In this document: positions 45,034 to 54,402 of the stretch, piece after piece
Layout: each line of letters starts with the position of its first letter
Position numbering within the stretch: position 1 is the stretch's first letter
DNA from: Brevibacillus sp.
GTDB lineage: Bacteria; Bacillota; Bacilli; Brevibacillales; Brevibacillaceae
Assembly: GCA_017656235.1 (NCBI GenBank)
Contig: JACDOF010000006.1
Location: 62,001 to 126,000 of the forward strand
Direction: 5' to 3'
Length of the DNA stretch: 64,000 bases
Translations under genes and position numbers: made by a program
Notes under the pieces: generated by a model
Seen by the model: the letters and a program-made list of their open reading frames with translations, nothing else
Databases searched by the model: none
Told to the model about the DNA's origin: nothing

Positions 45034-46077
45034 CTATTCTCCTTCGTAGAGTTTGGCTTTAGACTTCATCGCGTCTGTGATGGTAATGTTCTGCTCTTTT
45101 GCTGTCTTGACGTTGATCATCAGCTCCAGCTTGTCCGGGAAGCCAACCGGGATTTCGCTTGGACTTTTGCCTTTCAGGATCTCAACAGCCTTTTGCCCCG
45201 TCGTGTACCCCAGGTCGAAGTACTCAAACCCGAAACCGGCAAATCCGCCCGCTTTTACCGAGTCCGTCTCTCCGACGAACAGCGGAATGTCTTTGTCATT
45301 GGCTACCATTACCACTGCATCAAGCGCGGACACCACAGTATTATCCTTCGGAATATAGATGACGTCAACCCGTCCGATCAACGATTCGGCCGCCTGCTTA
45401 ACCTCGGAACTGTTGGCCACCGTTACTTCTACCGCCTGCAGCCCGAGCGCATCCATCTCTTTCTTGGCGTTTTCCACGTTGACGACCGAGTTTTGCTCGC
45501 CGTTGTTGTAGATCACACCCACGTTTTTCGCGTCCGGGAAGAACTCCTTGATCGCCTCCATCGTCTTCTTGATCGCCTCGGGATGCGTGTCAGAGACACC
45601 TGTCACATTGCCGCCCGGTTTTTCCAGACTATCCACCAGTTTGGCACCCAAGGGGTCCGTTACGGCCGTAAACACGATTGGCACCTCTTTGCTCGCCTTG
45701 GCCATCGCCTGCGCACTCGGTGTGGCAATTGCCAGAACCAGGTCCACTTTGTCCGAAGCAAACTTCTGAGCGATCGTCACATTGGTGTTCATGTCACCCT
45801 GTGCGTTTTGGTAGTCCACTTTCAGGTTTTCCCCTTCAACATACCCGGCGTCCTTCAAGGCAGCCAGGAACCCTTCGCGTGAAGCGTCCAGAGACGGGTG
45901 TTCAACAATCTGGGTGATGCCGATTGTGACCTGTTTCTTCTGGTCACCTCCGCCACTATCCTGCGCCGGTGCGGAACCACTTTCACCCGAACCGCCGCTG
46001 CTGGTAGTGCCGGACGAGCCACAGGCCGCCGCGAACAGCATCAATGCACTTAGCGCAATTGCAAATGACTTCTTCAT
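45034..46077 (-). CDS. ABC substrate-binding lipoprotein (TrpX-like family)
   Basis: A 347-residue binding protein with a lipoprotein signal (FAAACGSS) and a Ser/Gly-rich linker. Mature core: ITQIVEHPSLDASREGFL, LVLAIATPSAQAMAK, PIVFTAVTDPLGAKLV and NVTGVSDTHP, typical of the ABC_sub_bind (TrpX-like) family. ATG at 46077 preferred over the preceding TTG because AAGGGGGT lies 9 bases upstream. Heads the operon. Confidence 0.92.
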   Translation of the reverse strand: MKKSFAIALSALMLFAAACGSSGTTSSGGSGESGSAPAQDSGGGDQKKQVTIGITQIVEHPSLDASREGFLAALKDAGYVEGENLKVDYQNAQGDMNTNVTIAQKFASDKVDLVLAIATPSAQAMAKASKEVPIVFTAVTDPLGAKLVDSLEKPGGNVTGVSDTHPEAIKKTMEAIKEFFPDAKNVGVIYNNGEQNSVVNVENAKKEMDALGLQAVEVTVANSSEVKQAAESLIGRVDVIYIPKDNTVVSALDAVVMVANDKDIPLFVGETDSVKAGGFAGFGFEYFDLGYTTGQKAVEILKGKSPSEIPVGFPDKLELMINVKTAKEQNITITDAMKSKAKLYEGE

Positions 46078-46324
46078 CAAACATGTACCCCCTTGGTTTT
46101 TTACTCCATTACTTTCGAACAGCTACCAATTTTCTATGTTTTTAAATTATAGTATAAATAAAGAATATTACACAAGTTGCTCGTCCATTTTTTCTCGGGA
46201 TATTCATGGAATCATGATCGAATAATCGCACGGATTCCGCTTGAAATCAAGAGAAAAATTGCAGGAAGCAGCATCCATCTACCACAGGAATGTTATTTTT
46301 CTGACAAAAAAATATTCAACGCAA
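46078..46324. promoter_or_regulatory. Upstream region of the TrpX-like operon
   Basis: AT-rich and without a gene. On the minus strand a TATACTATAAT stretch near 46150 is a likely -10 region about 70 bases before the lipoprotein gene. I see no T-box motif. The remaining gap up to 46499 holds the terminator of the two-component operon and an inverted repeat GAAACCA ... TGGTTT at 46378-46398. Confidence 0.4.
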
Positions 46325-46358
46325 GAAAAAAAAAGGCCGAACACAATCTAGTGTCCGG
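46325..46358 (-). terminator. Terminator of the NarL-type two-component operon
   Basis: CCGGACAC-TAGATT-GTGTTCGG (one G-U pair) followed by CC and ten T on the minus strand, about 140 bases after the response regulator stop. Confidence 0.8.
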
Positions 46359-46499
46359 AAAAGGTAGTAACGTGAATGAAACCATTATAATCTGGTTTGT
46401 CCGCGGTGCAACTAGTGGGTTGTTGGAAGATTTTCTGGTAAATTTACCTTCTGGCAATTCGAACCAAACACGAAGACATCAACCGTCCATCTCTCCTGC

Positions 46500-47150
46500 T
46501 CAACCGCGGTTCAAGCCGTGCCTGACGGCATACGAAGCGAGCTGCACCCGGTTCTCCAGGTGCAGTTTTTCCAGGATGTTTTTGATATGGTTTTTGACCG
46601 TGTTTTCTGAAATGAGCAGGTGATCGGCAATCTGCCGATTGGTTTCCCCTTTCGCCACGTAGCACAGTATTTCCCGTTCCCGAAGGGTCAATGCCGACGC
46701 AGGCACCTCTTCTTCTTCTCCCGCCTCGCGAAACTGGTAGAGCAGTTTGCCGGCCAACTGACGCGACTGCTCCACCGTTCCCTCCATCAGGGCGTGCAGA
46801 TAGGCAATCCAATCGTCCGGATCCATATTTTTCAACAGGTACCCTTGCGCCCCGAACTGAATCGCCGTAAACAAGTCGGCGACATCGTCCGATACGCTCA
46901 GGACGACCACCTTGATCTGGGGGGCAGTTTGCTTGATCTGCCTGGTTGCCTGAAGCCCGTCACACACCGGCATGTTGATGTCCATCAGGACCAGATCGGG
47001 GCGGAGCGTGCGGCACAGTTCCAGTGCCTCTCTTCCATTGCGCGCTTCTCCCACCAGGAGAAAGGCCGGATCTTCAGCCAGCATGCTTTTGACCGCTTCC
47101 CGCGCGTGGGGGTGGTCGTCAGCAATCAGTACGCGGTAGGGTTGGGACAT
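46500..47150 (-). CDS. NarL/LuxR-family response regulator
   Basis: A 216-residue regulator: receiver with IADDHPHAREAVKSML, phospho-acceptor in LVLMDINMPVCDG and Lys near AQGYLLKNMDPDD; C-terminal LuxR helix-turn-helix LTLREREILCYVAKGETNRQIADHLLISENTVKNHI. Partner of the kinase six bases upstream. Target genes unknown; the next operon downstream is the ABC transporter. Confidence 0.93.
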   Translation of the reverse strand: MSQPYRVLIADDHPHAREAVKSMLAEDPAFLLVGEARNGREALELCRTLRPDLVLMDINMPVCDGLQATRQIKQTAPQIKVVVLSVSDDVADLFTAIQFGAQGYLLKNMDPDDWIAYLHALMEGTVEQSRQLAGKLLYQFREAGEEEEVPASALTLREREILCYVAKGETNRQIADHLLISENTVKNHIKNILEKLHLENRVQLASYAVRHGLNRG

Positions 47151-47156
47151 CCTTGA

Positions 47157-47951
47157 TCACCTTCCTCGTCCGCTCAGGGTAAGTGTCGTGCCGCCCGTCT
47201 CATCCTTGCCAATCGCAAAGACAGCATCCAGCTTGGTTGCCCGTTCTTTCATCATCGACAGGCCGTATTTGTGACTGGATAGATCGGTCGGTTCAATCCC
47301 CCGGCCGTTGTCTCTGATGGTCAGCCGCCACCCCCTCCGCTCAGCCGCAAAATAAAGGGAGGCTTTGGTGGCGTCTGCATGTTTGCGTATATTGGTAAAG
47401 GCCTCTTGAATCACGCCAAACAGCAGCACTTCCTGCACAGGTGAAAAATACTGGTCCGGTACTGTCAGGTCCTGCTGCACCTCGATTCCGGTCATGGCGC
47501 TCCACTCGTCCAACCACTTCGTGATACGCGCGGTTAACGTCATGCTCTCTTCCGGCGAGGCACGCAGATTGAAAATGGCCTGCCGCAGCGTCTGATCAAT
47601 TTCTGCGACAGCCGTCTTGGCTTCTTCCAGATAGCCCCGCCGCAGCTTTACGTTCAGCAAAAACAAGGTTTGGGCAATATTGTCGTGCAGTTCACGGGCC
47701 AGCCGCTCCCGCTCTTCGTATACGGCCCGCCGCGCCTGTTCCTCTGCAATCCGGGCGCTCATCTGCTCGATGGTGCGAAACATCCAGGTGGCGAACAGGT
47801 AAGAAAGAACAAACGTGAGCAAGGTAATCAGATAATTACCCGCTTCCATTGTCAGATAATCAAGCAGGAAATCGTGCCGGATGAACTCAAACCCGCCAAT
47901 CACGAGCGGCGGTAAAAAAATCGTCAGCCATTTCAACGAGCGGTAGGTCAC
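47157..47951 (-). CDS. Sensor histidine kinase, HisKA_3 type
   Basis: A 264-residue kinase with two membrane segments in the first 60 residues, the HisKA_3 phospho-acceptor region ERERLARELHDNIAQTLFLLN (His near residue 90) and a HATPase domain (VIQEAFTNIRKHADATKA, DNGRGIEP, GLSMMKERA). No large external sensor domain, so it probably senses within the membrane like LiaS-type kinases. GTG start follows GAGGGGAG. Confidence 0.9.
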   Translation of the reverse strand: MTYRSLKWLTIFLPPLVIGGFEFIRHDFLLDYLTMEAGNYLITLLTFVLSYLFATWMFRTIEQMSARIAEEQARRAVYEERERLARELHDNIAQTLFLLNVKLRRGYLEEAKTAVAEIDQTLRQAIFNLRASPEESMTLTARITKWLDEWSAMTGIEVQQDLTVPDQYFSPVQEVLLFGVIQEAFTNIRKHADATKASLYFAAERRGWRLTIRDNGRGIEPTDLSSHKYGLSMMKERATKLDAVFAIGKDETGGTTLTLSGRGR

Positions 47952-48145
47952 CGAAACTCCCCTCTCTTTACCTTTCTGGCATGAGAGAGACTATCCCATA
48001 CCCTAGGCTCCCTCCTGCACGTTTAAGTATAAAGGGACGGGCGGAGAAAGATAAAGCTCCCCCGGACTATTCCATTATAGCCGGTTTTCCAAGGAGTTAC
48101 TCGGGTACGTTTTCATAGCGGAAAAGCTGCCGCCGATGTTTGCCC

Positions 48146-50209
48146 TTATCGCAGGACCAGCTTGCCATCACTATTTAACTTTGCCACTATGTTTCTCGTC
48201 TCTTCCGCGAACTTATGGACCCTGTTTCCGATTTGAATGATCGAATCTTCCATGGCAACCCCGATCTTGATCGTTTTGTCTGCTGGCACCATAACGCGTG
48301 TAGACGTTCCGGCTTTTGCTCCCAGTTCAGCGATTTCCGCTCCCAGGCCGGCATACAGTTCTCCCCCTCTGACAAATCCATTGACCCGAAGGAAGCCACC
48401 CGCATGAATCTTCGAGTTGTAGCAGCCTTGACCGCTAATGGTAATATCTCCATTGCAGTATATTCGACTGTTTAACGCATAGGGCAGTATGATCGACGAG
48501 TTGGGTTGGGGAGGAGTATGGCTGATCTGATAAAGCACCTCCAATTTTTTGTGCAGCGCAACCAGATCCTGAAGACTCTTTAACTGGTTCGGATGAAGGA
48601 TGAGAAAGCTGTTGCGGCATATTTCAGCTAAGGCCAGCCAGTCTCGATCGAGAAACTCCCTTTCTTTGTCCGTCTTGTCCACATACTGTTTTACCAATTG
48701 GACAAAGGACTTGAATTTGCTTTCCAGCAAAATTTTCAGCAATGGTGACAACCCTTTTACTCTAAAGTCTGAAAGCTTAAACGCGTTGTGCTGATAGAGC
48801 AGTTCCACTGCAGAGACGAGGTTTCGCATCTGCTGCGACATCTCCCCCAACAGCTGGGACATCTCCTGTATCACCATGCTGCTTTTCCCGGCGACAATCT
48901 CGCTTCTGATTACATTCCCATTGATCTTGATTGAGTTCCCCGCCTTTACTGTTGCCACGTTTACGCTGCCGTGGAGTAGAACATCCCCCTCCGCGTCCAC
49001 CTCCATCTCTTCCTCTACGGCACCCAATACCTCAACATCCCCATTGAAGTGTATGTTGCCTGATTTCAAATCCACGTCAGAGGGGTGGGTCAATTTCGGC
49101 AATATCGAAACCTTTACCATGTTCCCCCGATGCTCTATCTGCGGGCGGCCCGACTCGGTCGCCACAATTTTTGCATCTTCTTCCACGAACCCGACACCCG
49201 TACCCGCATGGAGTAGAACCGCCCGAACCGGCTTGGGAGGGATGGGTATTCCCTTTACGGTATATCCCTCTTTTCCTTCAACCGGAGGATGTATGATCCC
49301 GATCACCTGCCCTGCCTTGACTGACGGGATATGGGTAATCTCCCGAAAATCCACGGTCCCATCTGATCGCTCTTTCAGGTGGTTGGTCTGGCTGTCAACA
49401 TCAACCACGAATTCAATCCAGCCGTCCTTCCCTTCCGTCGGCTCCATTCCGCGAGCAACCACGTATTCCCCAGGTTCAGTCGTCTGGCATGCTTTCAGGA
49501 TCTCCTCCCGTTGAATCCCTCGCACTACTCCGATTTCCTCCAGGCGATCCAGCACCTCCTGGGCATGGAGAGTCTCGTACTCGATGATCTCTTCTTCTAC
49601 CTCCAGCTCGACATGCGGCGCGGGGGGATGGTCCTTTAACCTGAACCGCTTTTTGTACCCGGGTTCCACTATACATGTAGCGGTTAGCTCGTCCTCGTCA
49701 ATTGTGATTTTCCATTTTAATTCGCTTTCTTCCGTGTCTGTGCAGATCCGAATCTGGTCCTTTTCCGTGATGACGGTGGTCCCCACTACCACCTGACCGT
49801 TCTTGTAGACCATCACTCCTTTTCCCGGTGTGATCGTCGGATAATGAGTAGCAGAATGCTGGCAAAATACCTGTCCGTCTGTGACCCAGACCTGCGCGCT
49901 GTGATTCGTCTCAATCTTTTCGACAGGCTGCAAGTTTTCAATGTATTCGTGGTTGAGATGCGATACATCTTGTTGTTGGAGAATGGATGCAATCAGGGAT
50001 TCATCGTCACATGGAGTGGATGCGCTCTCCTCCGCTTGCTTGACTGTGACCTTTACCACAGCCGGTTTTGCGCCAATTCCCAAAAATCCTTTTTTCTCCA
50101 ATTGGATAATTTCAATCTCTACGTTTTTCTTGGTCGTCCCTAACAAGTGAATGGCTGTCTCAACCGCATCCGCGACATTTTTTCCTCTGGAGACAATACT
50201 CCTTGTCAT
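48146..50209 (-). CDS. FapA/DUF342-type protein with Jag-N domain, under c-di-GMP riboswitches
   Basis: A 687-residue protein. Residues 1-55 (SRGKNVADAVETAIHLLG, KGFLGIGAKPAVV) form a Jag N-terminal domain; the rest matches the FapA (DUF342) family, with the beta-helix-like core (SGNIHFNGDVEVLGAVEEEMEVDAEGDVLLHGSV read over residues 388-421), a helical middle and a closing beta region. FapA-type proteins are linked to flagellar or envelope functions in Vibrio and related bacteria but the activity is unclear. The 5' leader carries two c-di-GMP-I riboswitches, so the product likely belongs to the motile-to-sessile switch. Confidence 0.85.
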   Translation of the reverse strand: MTRSIVSRGKNVADAVETAIHLLGTTKKNVEIEIIQLEKKGFLGIGAKPAVVKVTVKQAEESASTPCDDESLIASILQQQDVSHLNHEYIENLQPVEKIETNHSAQVWVTDGQVFCQHSATHYPTITPGKGVMVYKNGQVVVGTTVITEKDQIRICTDTEESELKWKITIDEDELTATCIVEPGYKKRFRLKDHPPAPHVELEVEEEIIEYETLHAQEVLDRLEEIGVVRGIQREEILKACQTTEPGEYVVARGMEPTEGKDGWIEFVVDVDSQTNHLKERSDGTVDFREITHIPSVKAGQVIGIIHPPVEGKEGYTVKGIPIPPKPVRAVLLHAGTGVGFVEEDAKIVATESGRPQIEHRGNMVKVSILPKLTHPSDVDLKSGNIHFNGDVEVLGAVEEEMEVDAEGDVLLHGSVNVATVKAGNSIKINGNVIRSEIVAGKSSMVIQEMSQLLGEMSQQMRNLVSAVELLYQHNAFKLSDFRVKGLSPLLKILLESKFKSFVQLVKQYVDKTDKEREFLDRDWLALAEICRNSFLILHPNQLKSLQDLVALHKKLEVLYQISHTPPQPNSSIILPYALNSRIYCNGDITISGQGCYNSKIHAGGFLRVNGFVRGGELYAGLGAEIAELGAKAGTSTRVMVPADKTIKIGVAMEDSIIQIGNRVHKFAEETRNIVAKLNSDGKLVLR

Positions 50210-50269
50210 CGGTCATCCATCCCTTTGTGAAACACTATGTACCGACTCGCTGTACCTGGTTCGGCTGCC

Positions 50270-50354
50270 AGGCTTCCCGGCTGCCATGGCTGCTGCTTTA
50301 GGCCCTCGACTTTGCGTCACCGTCTTTCAAACGGGTTTGCCATTAGCGGAAGCT
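50270..50354 (-). ncRNA. c-di-GMP-I riboswitch (GEMM-I), gene-proximal copy
   Basis: The minus strand shows the class I core in order: GGCAAACC, a GAAA-containing hairpin, GACGCAAAG, GGGCCTAAA, CCATGGCAGCCGGG. P1 is formed by GCTTCC and GGAAGC. It lies about 60 bases upstream of the FapA-like gene. No strong terminator follows, so control could be translational or through RNA stability. Confidence 0.9.
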
Positions 50355-50477
50355 GTATGAGTTAGGTAAGATTACCTATCCATCTATAGGAATATTAGTC
50401 CTTTGTAAACAATGTTATACTACAACTTTCGTCATTTTTCTACAATTTTCTACATAATCCAGCACATTTAACGACAC

Positions 50478-50504
50478 AAAAACCCCCCGATAACGGGGGT
50501 TTTT
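50478..50504 (-). terminator. Terminator following the upstream riboswitch
   Basis: AAAAACCCCCGTTATCGGGGGGTTTTT-type hairpin (arms of about five to six G-C pairs with flanking A and T runs) located between the two riboswitches. It is probably the expression platform of the upstream copy. Confidence 0.85.
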
Positions 50505-50520
50505 GCACATTTCCATCTCC

Positions 50521-50609
50521 TTTACAGCCCACTGCCATGCCTGCTTTTTTAGGCCTATGGATTTGCGTCTCTTCTTTTGAACGGATTTGCCATTATCGGG
50601 AGCTGTAAA
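50521..50609 (-). ncRNA. c-di-GMP-I riboswitch, upstream copy
   Basis: The minus strand has TTTACAGC ... GCTGTAAA as P1, GGCAAATCC, GACGCAAAT, AGGCCTAAA and GCATGGCAG in the class I order. About 20 bases later comes a strong hairpin terminator. With the copy at 50270-50354 it forms a tandem pair on one leader. Confidence 0.88.
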
Positions 50610-50797
50610 GTTAGGGTTGGAATGGTCAATAAGCTCTTCAACATTATTCTACATTTTCCGACAAATTCGTTTAGAACAATCTACTCGAATCGATTTTCCG
50701 TGAATACTCATGCTGTTACCTTTATTCCTTTTCCAGTACACCAGGCTCCTGCTTTGTGGTGAAGGGGACCAGGCAAGATCCTCTCATTTCGTCTCGA

Positions 50798-52579
50798 TCA
50801 ATTCGTGTTCACGATCAGAACAGGACAGTAAACGCTATCTTCTCCACCGTAAATCTCAAGCACATCGGACGAAAAATCCGCAGGAGAAACCGCTTTCAAT
50901 CTGAACTGCGTCTTTCCTGTTTTGTTGATGTACGGAAATGCGCTGCCGGGTAGATCAACTTCCGTGTACGTGTTATTTTCCCCCGGGACTCCCAGCGATG
51001 CTATATTTTCAGCAGACGCCGACGCGCTGTAATCTCCCTGTTCGAGAGCACTGCCGCTTCCAAACGAACCGTTCTTGATATCTACGGTTATTTCGCTAAC
51101 AGACCCCGATAAAGCTTTCCGGTAGATTCGCAATTTCGCGCTCGTGATGGTCGCATGAGCCGGTATGGCACTGGTATCGAACGACAGAATAACCCGATAG
51201 GTATCGGTATTGTACATCCCTTTATCCCCGAGCTTATGGACAGTCGTACTCAATCCGTCAGCCAAATACATTCCTGCAAAACCGTCTTCGGAAGCAGCTG
51301 AAGTAAACGTAGTGGCGGAACCCCCACTACCGCTTATGGTGTATGTCTCGGTTTTCACCATCTCTTGGTTTCCAGCCGTATCGACACTAAAGAATAGCAA
51401 AACGGTACTGCTGTCGATTGGAATGGGTGCCGTATATTTTGTGGAACTCGTCGTGGGGGTACTGCCGTCAAGCGTGTAGTACGTAGCGGCAGGTTCATTG
51501 GGGGTTAACTGAACGTTGATGGAACTGCCGTATGTTCCACCAGCGGGATTTGCGGTAGTCACAGGTGGTGCGGTATCTTGTCCAGAGCCGTTCTTTGGAT
51601 GATTCTGAAAGAAGTCCCAGATGATCTGACTGGCATTCGGCCCCTGCGGGTCCGTGTAGGATCCTGCACTGCTGCCGCCAGACCAGGCATGGCCCATGCC
51701 TTCAACCATGTATTTTTCCATCACAACGGCTGATTCTTGGTCTTTGTATACGTATTTGGTATAGTTTCTTCCTCCAGGAACCTGACCGTTGATTGTCTCG
51801 TCCGCAGTATCATCGATATTATTGTTGTCCGTACCGTCGGATGACCTATCGTTGGTTTGGGCCCACTGGGAAATCACCTGGTGACCATTGACCGGATAAA
51901 CGGTATAGTCCGAAGTCCCGTGAAAAACGATGGTCGGTACCACTCGGTTATAACTTCCCATTGCCGTATAGGCAGCGTTCCCCTGCTGAACAGGATCGGG
52001 CCCTCCATTTGACATGGCTATCCACGCACCCGTCTCGCTGGTCGCTGCCTTATATTCCAATCCGGAAGCCACCCCGACAGCCGCAAAGATATCGGGATAA
52101 GTGGCCCCCATAATCACACTCATGGCAGCTCCTGCCGACAGCCCGGCAACATAAACACGGTTGTCGTCTATGGTGTATTCACTCTTCACCTGATTGATCA
52201 TCCCGGCTAGTAAGGCCGGCTCCCCGCTTCCCCTGGATTGATGGGCCGGATCAAACCAATGCCAGCATTTGTTTAGATGAGCAGAGGCAGGCTGTTCCGG
52301 ATAAATCACGATCACATTTTCCTGCTCAGCAAGGGTGTTAAACTGGGTCCCGGCCGCGAACTGGTCCGGGTCCTGGGTACAGCCGTGCAGCATCACCACC
52401 AGGGGCACTGCGATTCCCTGCTGGTATCCGCCAGGCACATAAATCTTGTAGGTTCGATTGTTGTACGTTTTGCTTGTAAAGGTCCCTGCTGCATGCGTAA
52501 CCGGAACGGCCGACAGCAGCAATGAAAAGATTAGGGGGACAATAAACCAAAAGCTGCGACCCAACATCATCGGTTTCAA
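50798..52579 (-). CDS. Secreted PHB-depolymerase-like esterase with added C-terminal domains
   Basis: A 593-residue exported protein: signal peptide (residues 1-30, ending VTHAAG), an alpha/beta-hydrolase of the esterase/PHB depolymerase family (MLHGCTQDPDQFA, nucleophile Ser in VAGLSAGAAMS, late His in GMGHAWSGG), a chitobiase-type C-terminal repeat domain (PAATYYTLDGSTPTTSS) near residues 360-410, and a C-terminal DNRLRE-like beta domain (KLRIYRKALSGSV). Probably hydrolyses extracellular polyesters or acyl esters. Monocistronic; the c-di-GMP-regulated leader begins shortly downstream. Confidence 0.88.
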   Translation of the reverse strand: MKPMMLGRSFWFIVPLIFSLLLSAVPVTHAAGTFTSKTYNNRTYKIYVPGGYQQGIAVPLVVMLHGCTQDPDQFAAGTQFNTLAEQENVIVIYPEQPASAHLNKCWHWFDPAHQSRGSGEPALLAGMINQVKSEYTIDDNRVYVAGLSAGAAMSVIMGATYPDIFAAVGVASGLEYKAATSETGAWIAMSNGGPDPVQQGNAAYTAMGSYNRVVPTIVFHGTSDYTVYPVNGHQVISQWAQTNDRSSDGTDNNNIDDTADETINGQVPGGRNYTKYVYKDQESAVVMEKYMVEGMGHAWSGGSSAGSYTDPQGPNASQIIWDFFQNHPKNGSGQDTAPPVTTANPAGGTYGSSINVQLTPNEPAATYYTLDGSTPTTSSTKYTAPIPIDSSTVLLFFSVDTAGNQEMVKTETYTISGSGGSATTFTSAASEDGFAGMYLADGLSTTVHKLGDKGMYNTDTYRVILSFDTSAIPAHATITSAKLRIYRKALSGSVSEITVDIKNGSFGSGSALEQGDYSASASAENIASLGVPGENNTYTEVDLPGSAFPYINKTGKTQFRLKAVSPADFSSDVLEIYGGEDSVYCPVLIVNTN

Positions 52580-52785
52580 CCTCCTTTCTTAATTTGCTAA
52601 ATTTTCTATATTCTACTTCTCTTCTGTTACAGATCAGTTGCAATACTCCCACCCAAAGAAACGTTTCATTCGCTCATTATTGTCTTGAACAATCTTGGCA
52701 ACAACTACACTGCCGATAATGATGCCAAGGCCCTGGCCGGAACAGCGCGTCACCCTTCACCTATCTGTTTGATGAAAAGAAATAA

Positions 52786-52806
52786 GGCCTTCCATTCACC
52801 AAGGCC
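52786..52806 (-). terminator. Hairpin terminator
   Basis: GGCCTT and AAGGCC form a 6-base stem with a 9-base loop, followed on the minus strand by ATTTCTTTTC. It precedes the esterase gene's promoter region and may stop transcription from the right. Confidence 0.5.
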
Positions 52807-52854
52807 CTCTCATTCACCTTAACTATTTATCTGTTGTCTGCTTCTGCAAAGTGT

Positions 52855-52992
52855 TATATGTGGAGCTCGTGATCATAAAGTGAAGCTTCTTTCCGAACAG
52901 TTCTCGTAGACTCAGATTCCACTTCTGGTAGATAATTAGCAATTGTTTCTATGGGACGTTTTCCCATGTTGCGGTATCCGCGGCGGGGCCGT
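52855..52992 (-). mobile_element. IS481-type transposase 3' remnant
   Basis: The minus strand reads (with breaks) GRYRNMGKRPIETI-like and VESESTRTVRKEAS, the same 3' end that is seen at 54113-54290 and 55190-55320. Only the end of the transposase remains. Confidence 0.7.
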
Positions 52993-53098
52993 TCCGTGTC
53001 GGAATTTGATCCGGAAAAACTCATCCCGCACGGTTCTGATATAGCCCTCTACGAATCCGTTGCCTTCTTGGGTCAACGCTCCCGTTTGTTTAATAAAA

Positions 53099-53281
53099 TT
53101 ATTTCTTTAGGAATCTCCTTTCTACAAAGACCCATCCAAAGGCGGAAGCTGAAGAGATAACTAATGCTCGAACTATTCCATCAAACCCTAGTTCAAATGG
53201 TTTGAATATTGCTCCAAAAATCATTATCAGAATAAAAAATACTACAAAATAAATTAAAAACCTTCTTAGTGTTCGATTCAA
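53099..53281 (-). CDS. Small two-segment membrane protein, unknown
   Basis: A 60-residue hydrophobic protein from a TTG start (LNRTLRRFLIYFVVFF...) with two membrane segments (about residues 9-27 and 38-52) and basic ends. A good AAGGAGG lies 12 bases before the TTG and 9 before an ATT, so the exact start is open. AT-rich, lies between IS fragments. I do not recognise a family. Confidence 0.5.
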   Translation of the reverse strand: MNRTLRRFLIYFVVFFILIMIFGAIFKPFELGFDGIVRALVISSASAFGWVFVERRFLKK

Positions 53282-53353
53282 AATATTTATCCACCTCCTT
53301 CTGCTTATTGCAGAAACGCTACCCGTTAGCACAACAAATTTAATACATTGTTC

Positions 53354-53791
53354 TTACGGGATAGTCTCAAAATCTTTCCATTCACCATTTTCTAATACTT
53401 TAATGATATTGCCTTTACCAGAGATAAATTCAATTGTTTTATTGTTATCTTGGTATCTTGTTATTGGTAATTCAACCTTTATAGACTCAATATCTGGATG
53501 TTTGTATAGGTAATGATACATAAGCGTCACTTCTTCATAACCATCTCTTACCTCATCAGCAACTAATGAATATTTTGTTGAAGAATCTAATTTTTGGGCT
53601 AAATTCAACTGTTTATATGCTATTGCAAATAATTCATCAGAGGATACAACTATTGTTTCAGTTACCACTTCTTTCTTTTTATCAAATGAAGCTTTAGTAA
53701 GATAAGATTGTATTGTGGGTAAAGTTATAAAAAATATTACCAATAGAAAACCAAGGGCTATAAAATGATATTTCTTCTTCAAAAATTCCAT
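53354..53791 (-). CDS. Membrane-anchored protein of unknown function
   Basis: A 145-residue protein with one N-terminal membrane segment (residues 9-27, YHFIALGFLLVIFFITLP) and a soluble external part. GAGGAGG precedes the ATG. It precedes the small membrane protein at 53099 on the same strand and is AT-rich. No family recognised; both could be an operon of transferred origin. Confidence 0.65.
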   Translation of the reverse strand: MEFLKKKYHFIALGFLLVIFFITLPTIQSYLTKASFDKKKEVVTETIVVSSDELFAIAYKQLNLAQKLDSSTKYSLVADEVRDGYEEVTLMYHYLYKHPDIESIKVELPITRYQDNNKTIEFISGKGNIIKVLENGEWKDFETIP

Positions 53792-53859
53792 CCTCCTCCC
53801 TTTTATTTAACCCCTACACATTTTTCTTTCTTATTGAATATTCCTGCTCGTTAGTAGTG

Positions 53860-54290
53860 GGCAAATTCTATCTGCAAGCGGTCGTCGATACGTACGGCAG
53901 TTACGCGTTTGGATTTCTGCATACAGGAAAACTGCCGGAATGTGCTATCGCCATCCTCCACAACGACGTGCTGCCGTTTTATCGAAAACATGGACTTACG
54001 GTATCCTCTGTCCTCATGGACAATGACCGGGAGTACTGCGGACGAGAGGCCCATCCATATGAGCTGTACCATATGAGCTGTACCTGGCTCTAAACGACAT
54101 CGAACACCGGAATTGGTTTCCTACAATACGGAAAGACCCCACCGTGGATATCGCAACATGGGAAAGCGCACCATCGAAACCATTACCAATTATCTATCAG
54201 GAGTGGAATCAGAATCAACAAGGACTGTCCGGAAAGAAGCTTACCTGTACGCCCAAAGAGATGGTCATGGAAGCTCTATCGTACGTTGTT
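53860..54290 (+). pseudogene. IS481-type transposase fragment, internally deleted
   Basis: The translation QAVVDTYGSYAFGFLHTGKL ... VSSVLMDNDREYCGREAHPYELY is the integrase-core middle of an IS481-family transposase (second Asp in MDNDREYCG). It then jumps through a deletion and frameshift to NTERPHRGYRNMGKR and the tail ESTRTVRKEAY. Not a working transposase. Confidence 0.8.
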
Positions 54291-54402
54291 TGCTTTTCAT
54301 CAACATACAACACTGCACTAGCCATCATGAAAATGATCGAAAATAAACGCCCTCGCTGGAAAGGGGTGTTTGGTCAGTCTTTGAACTCTAGCCGATAATG
54401 AA

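Larger units (their letters stand above)
52580..53098. other. Degenerate non-coding stretch with IS remnant
   Basis: No intact gene. It contains an IS481-type fragment (52855-52992), the hairpin at 52786-52806 and, near 52951, frames broken by stops. From here rightward the sequence is visibly richer in A+T and in decayed mobile elements than the region to the left. Confidence 0.6.

Noticed and set aside
53851-54072. 73-residue minus-strand frame near 53.9 kb
   Set aside because: Antisense to the IS481 integrase-core fragment.
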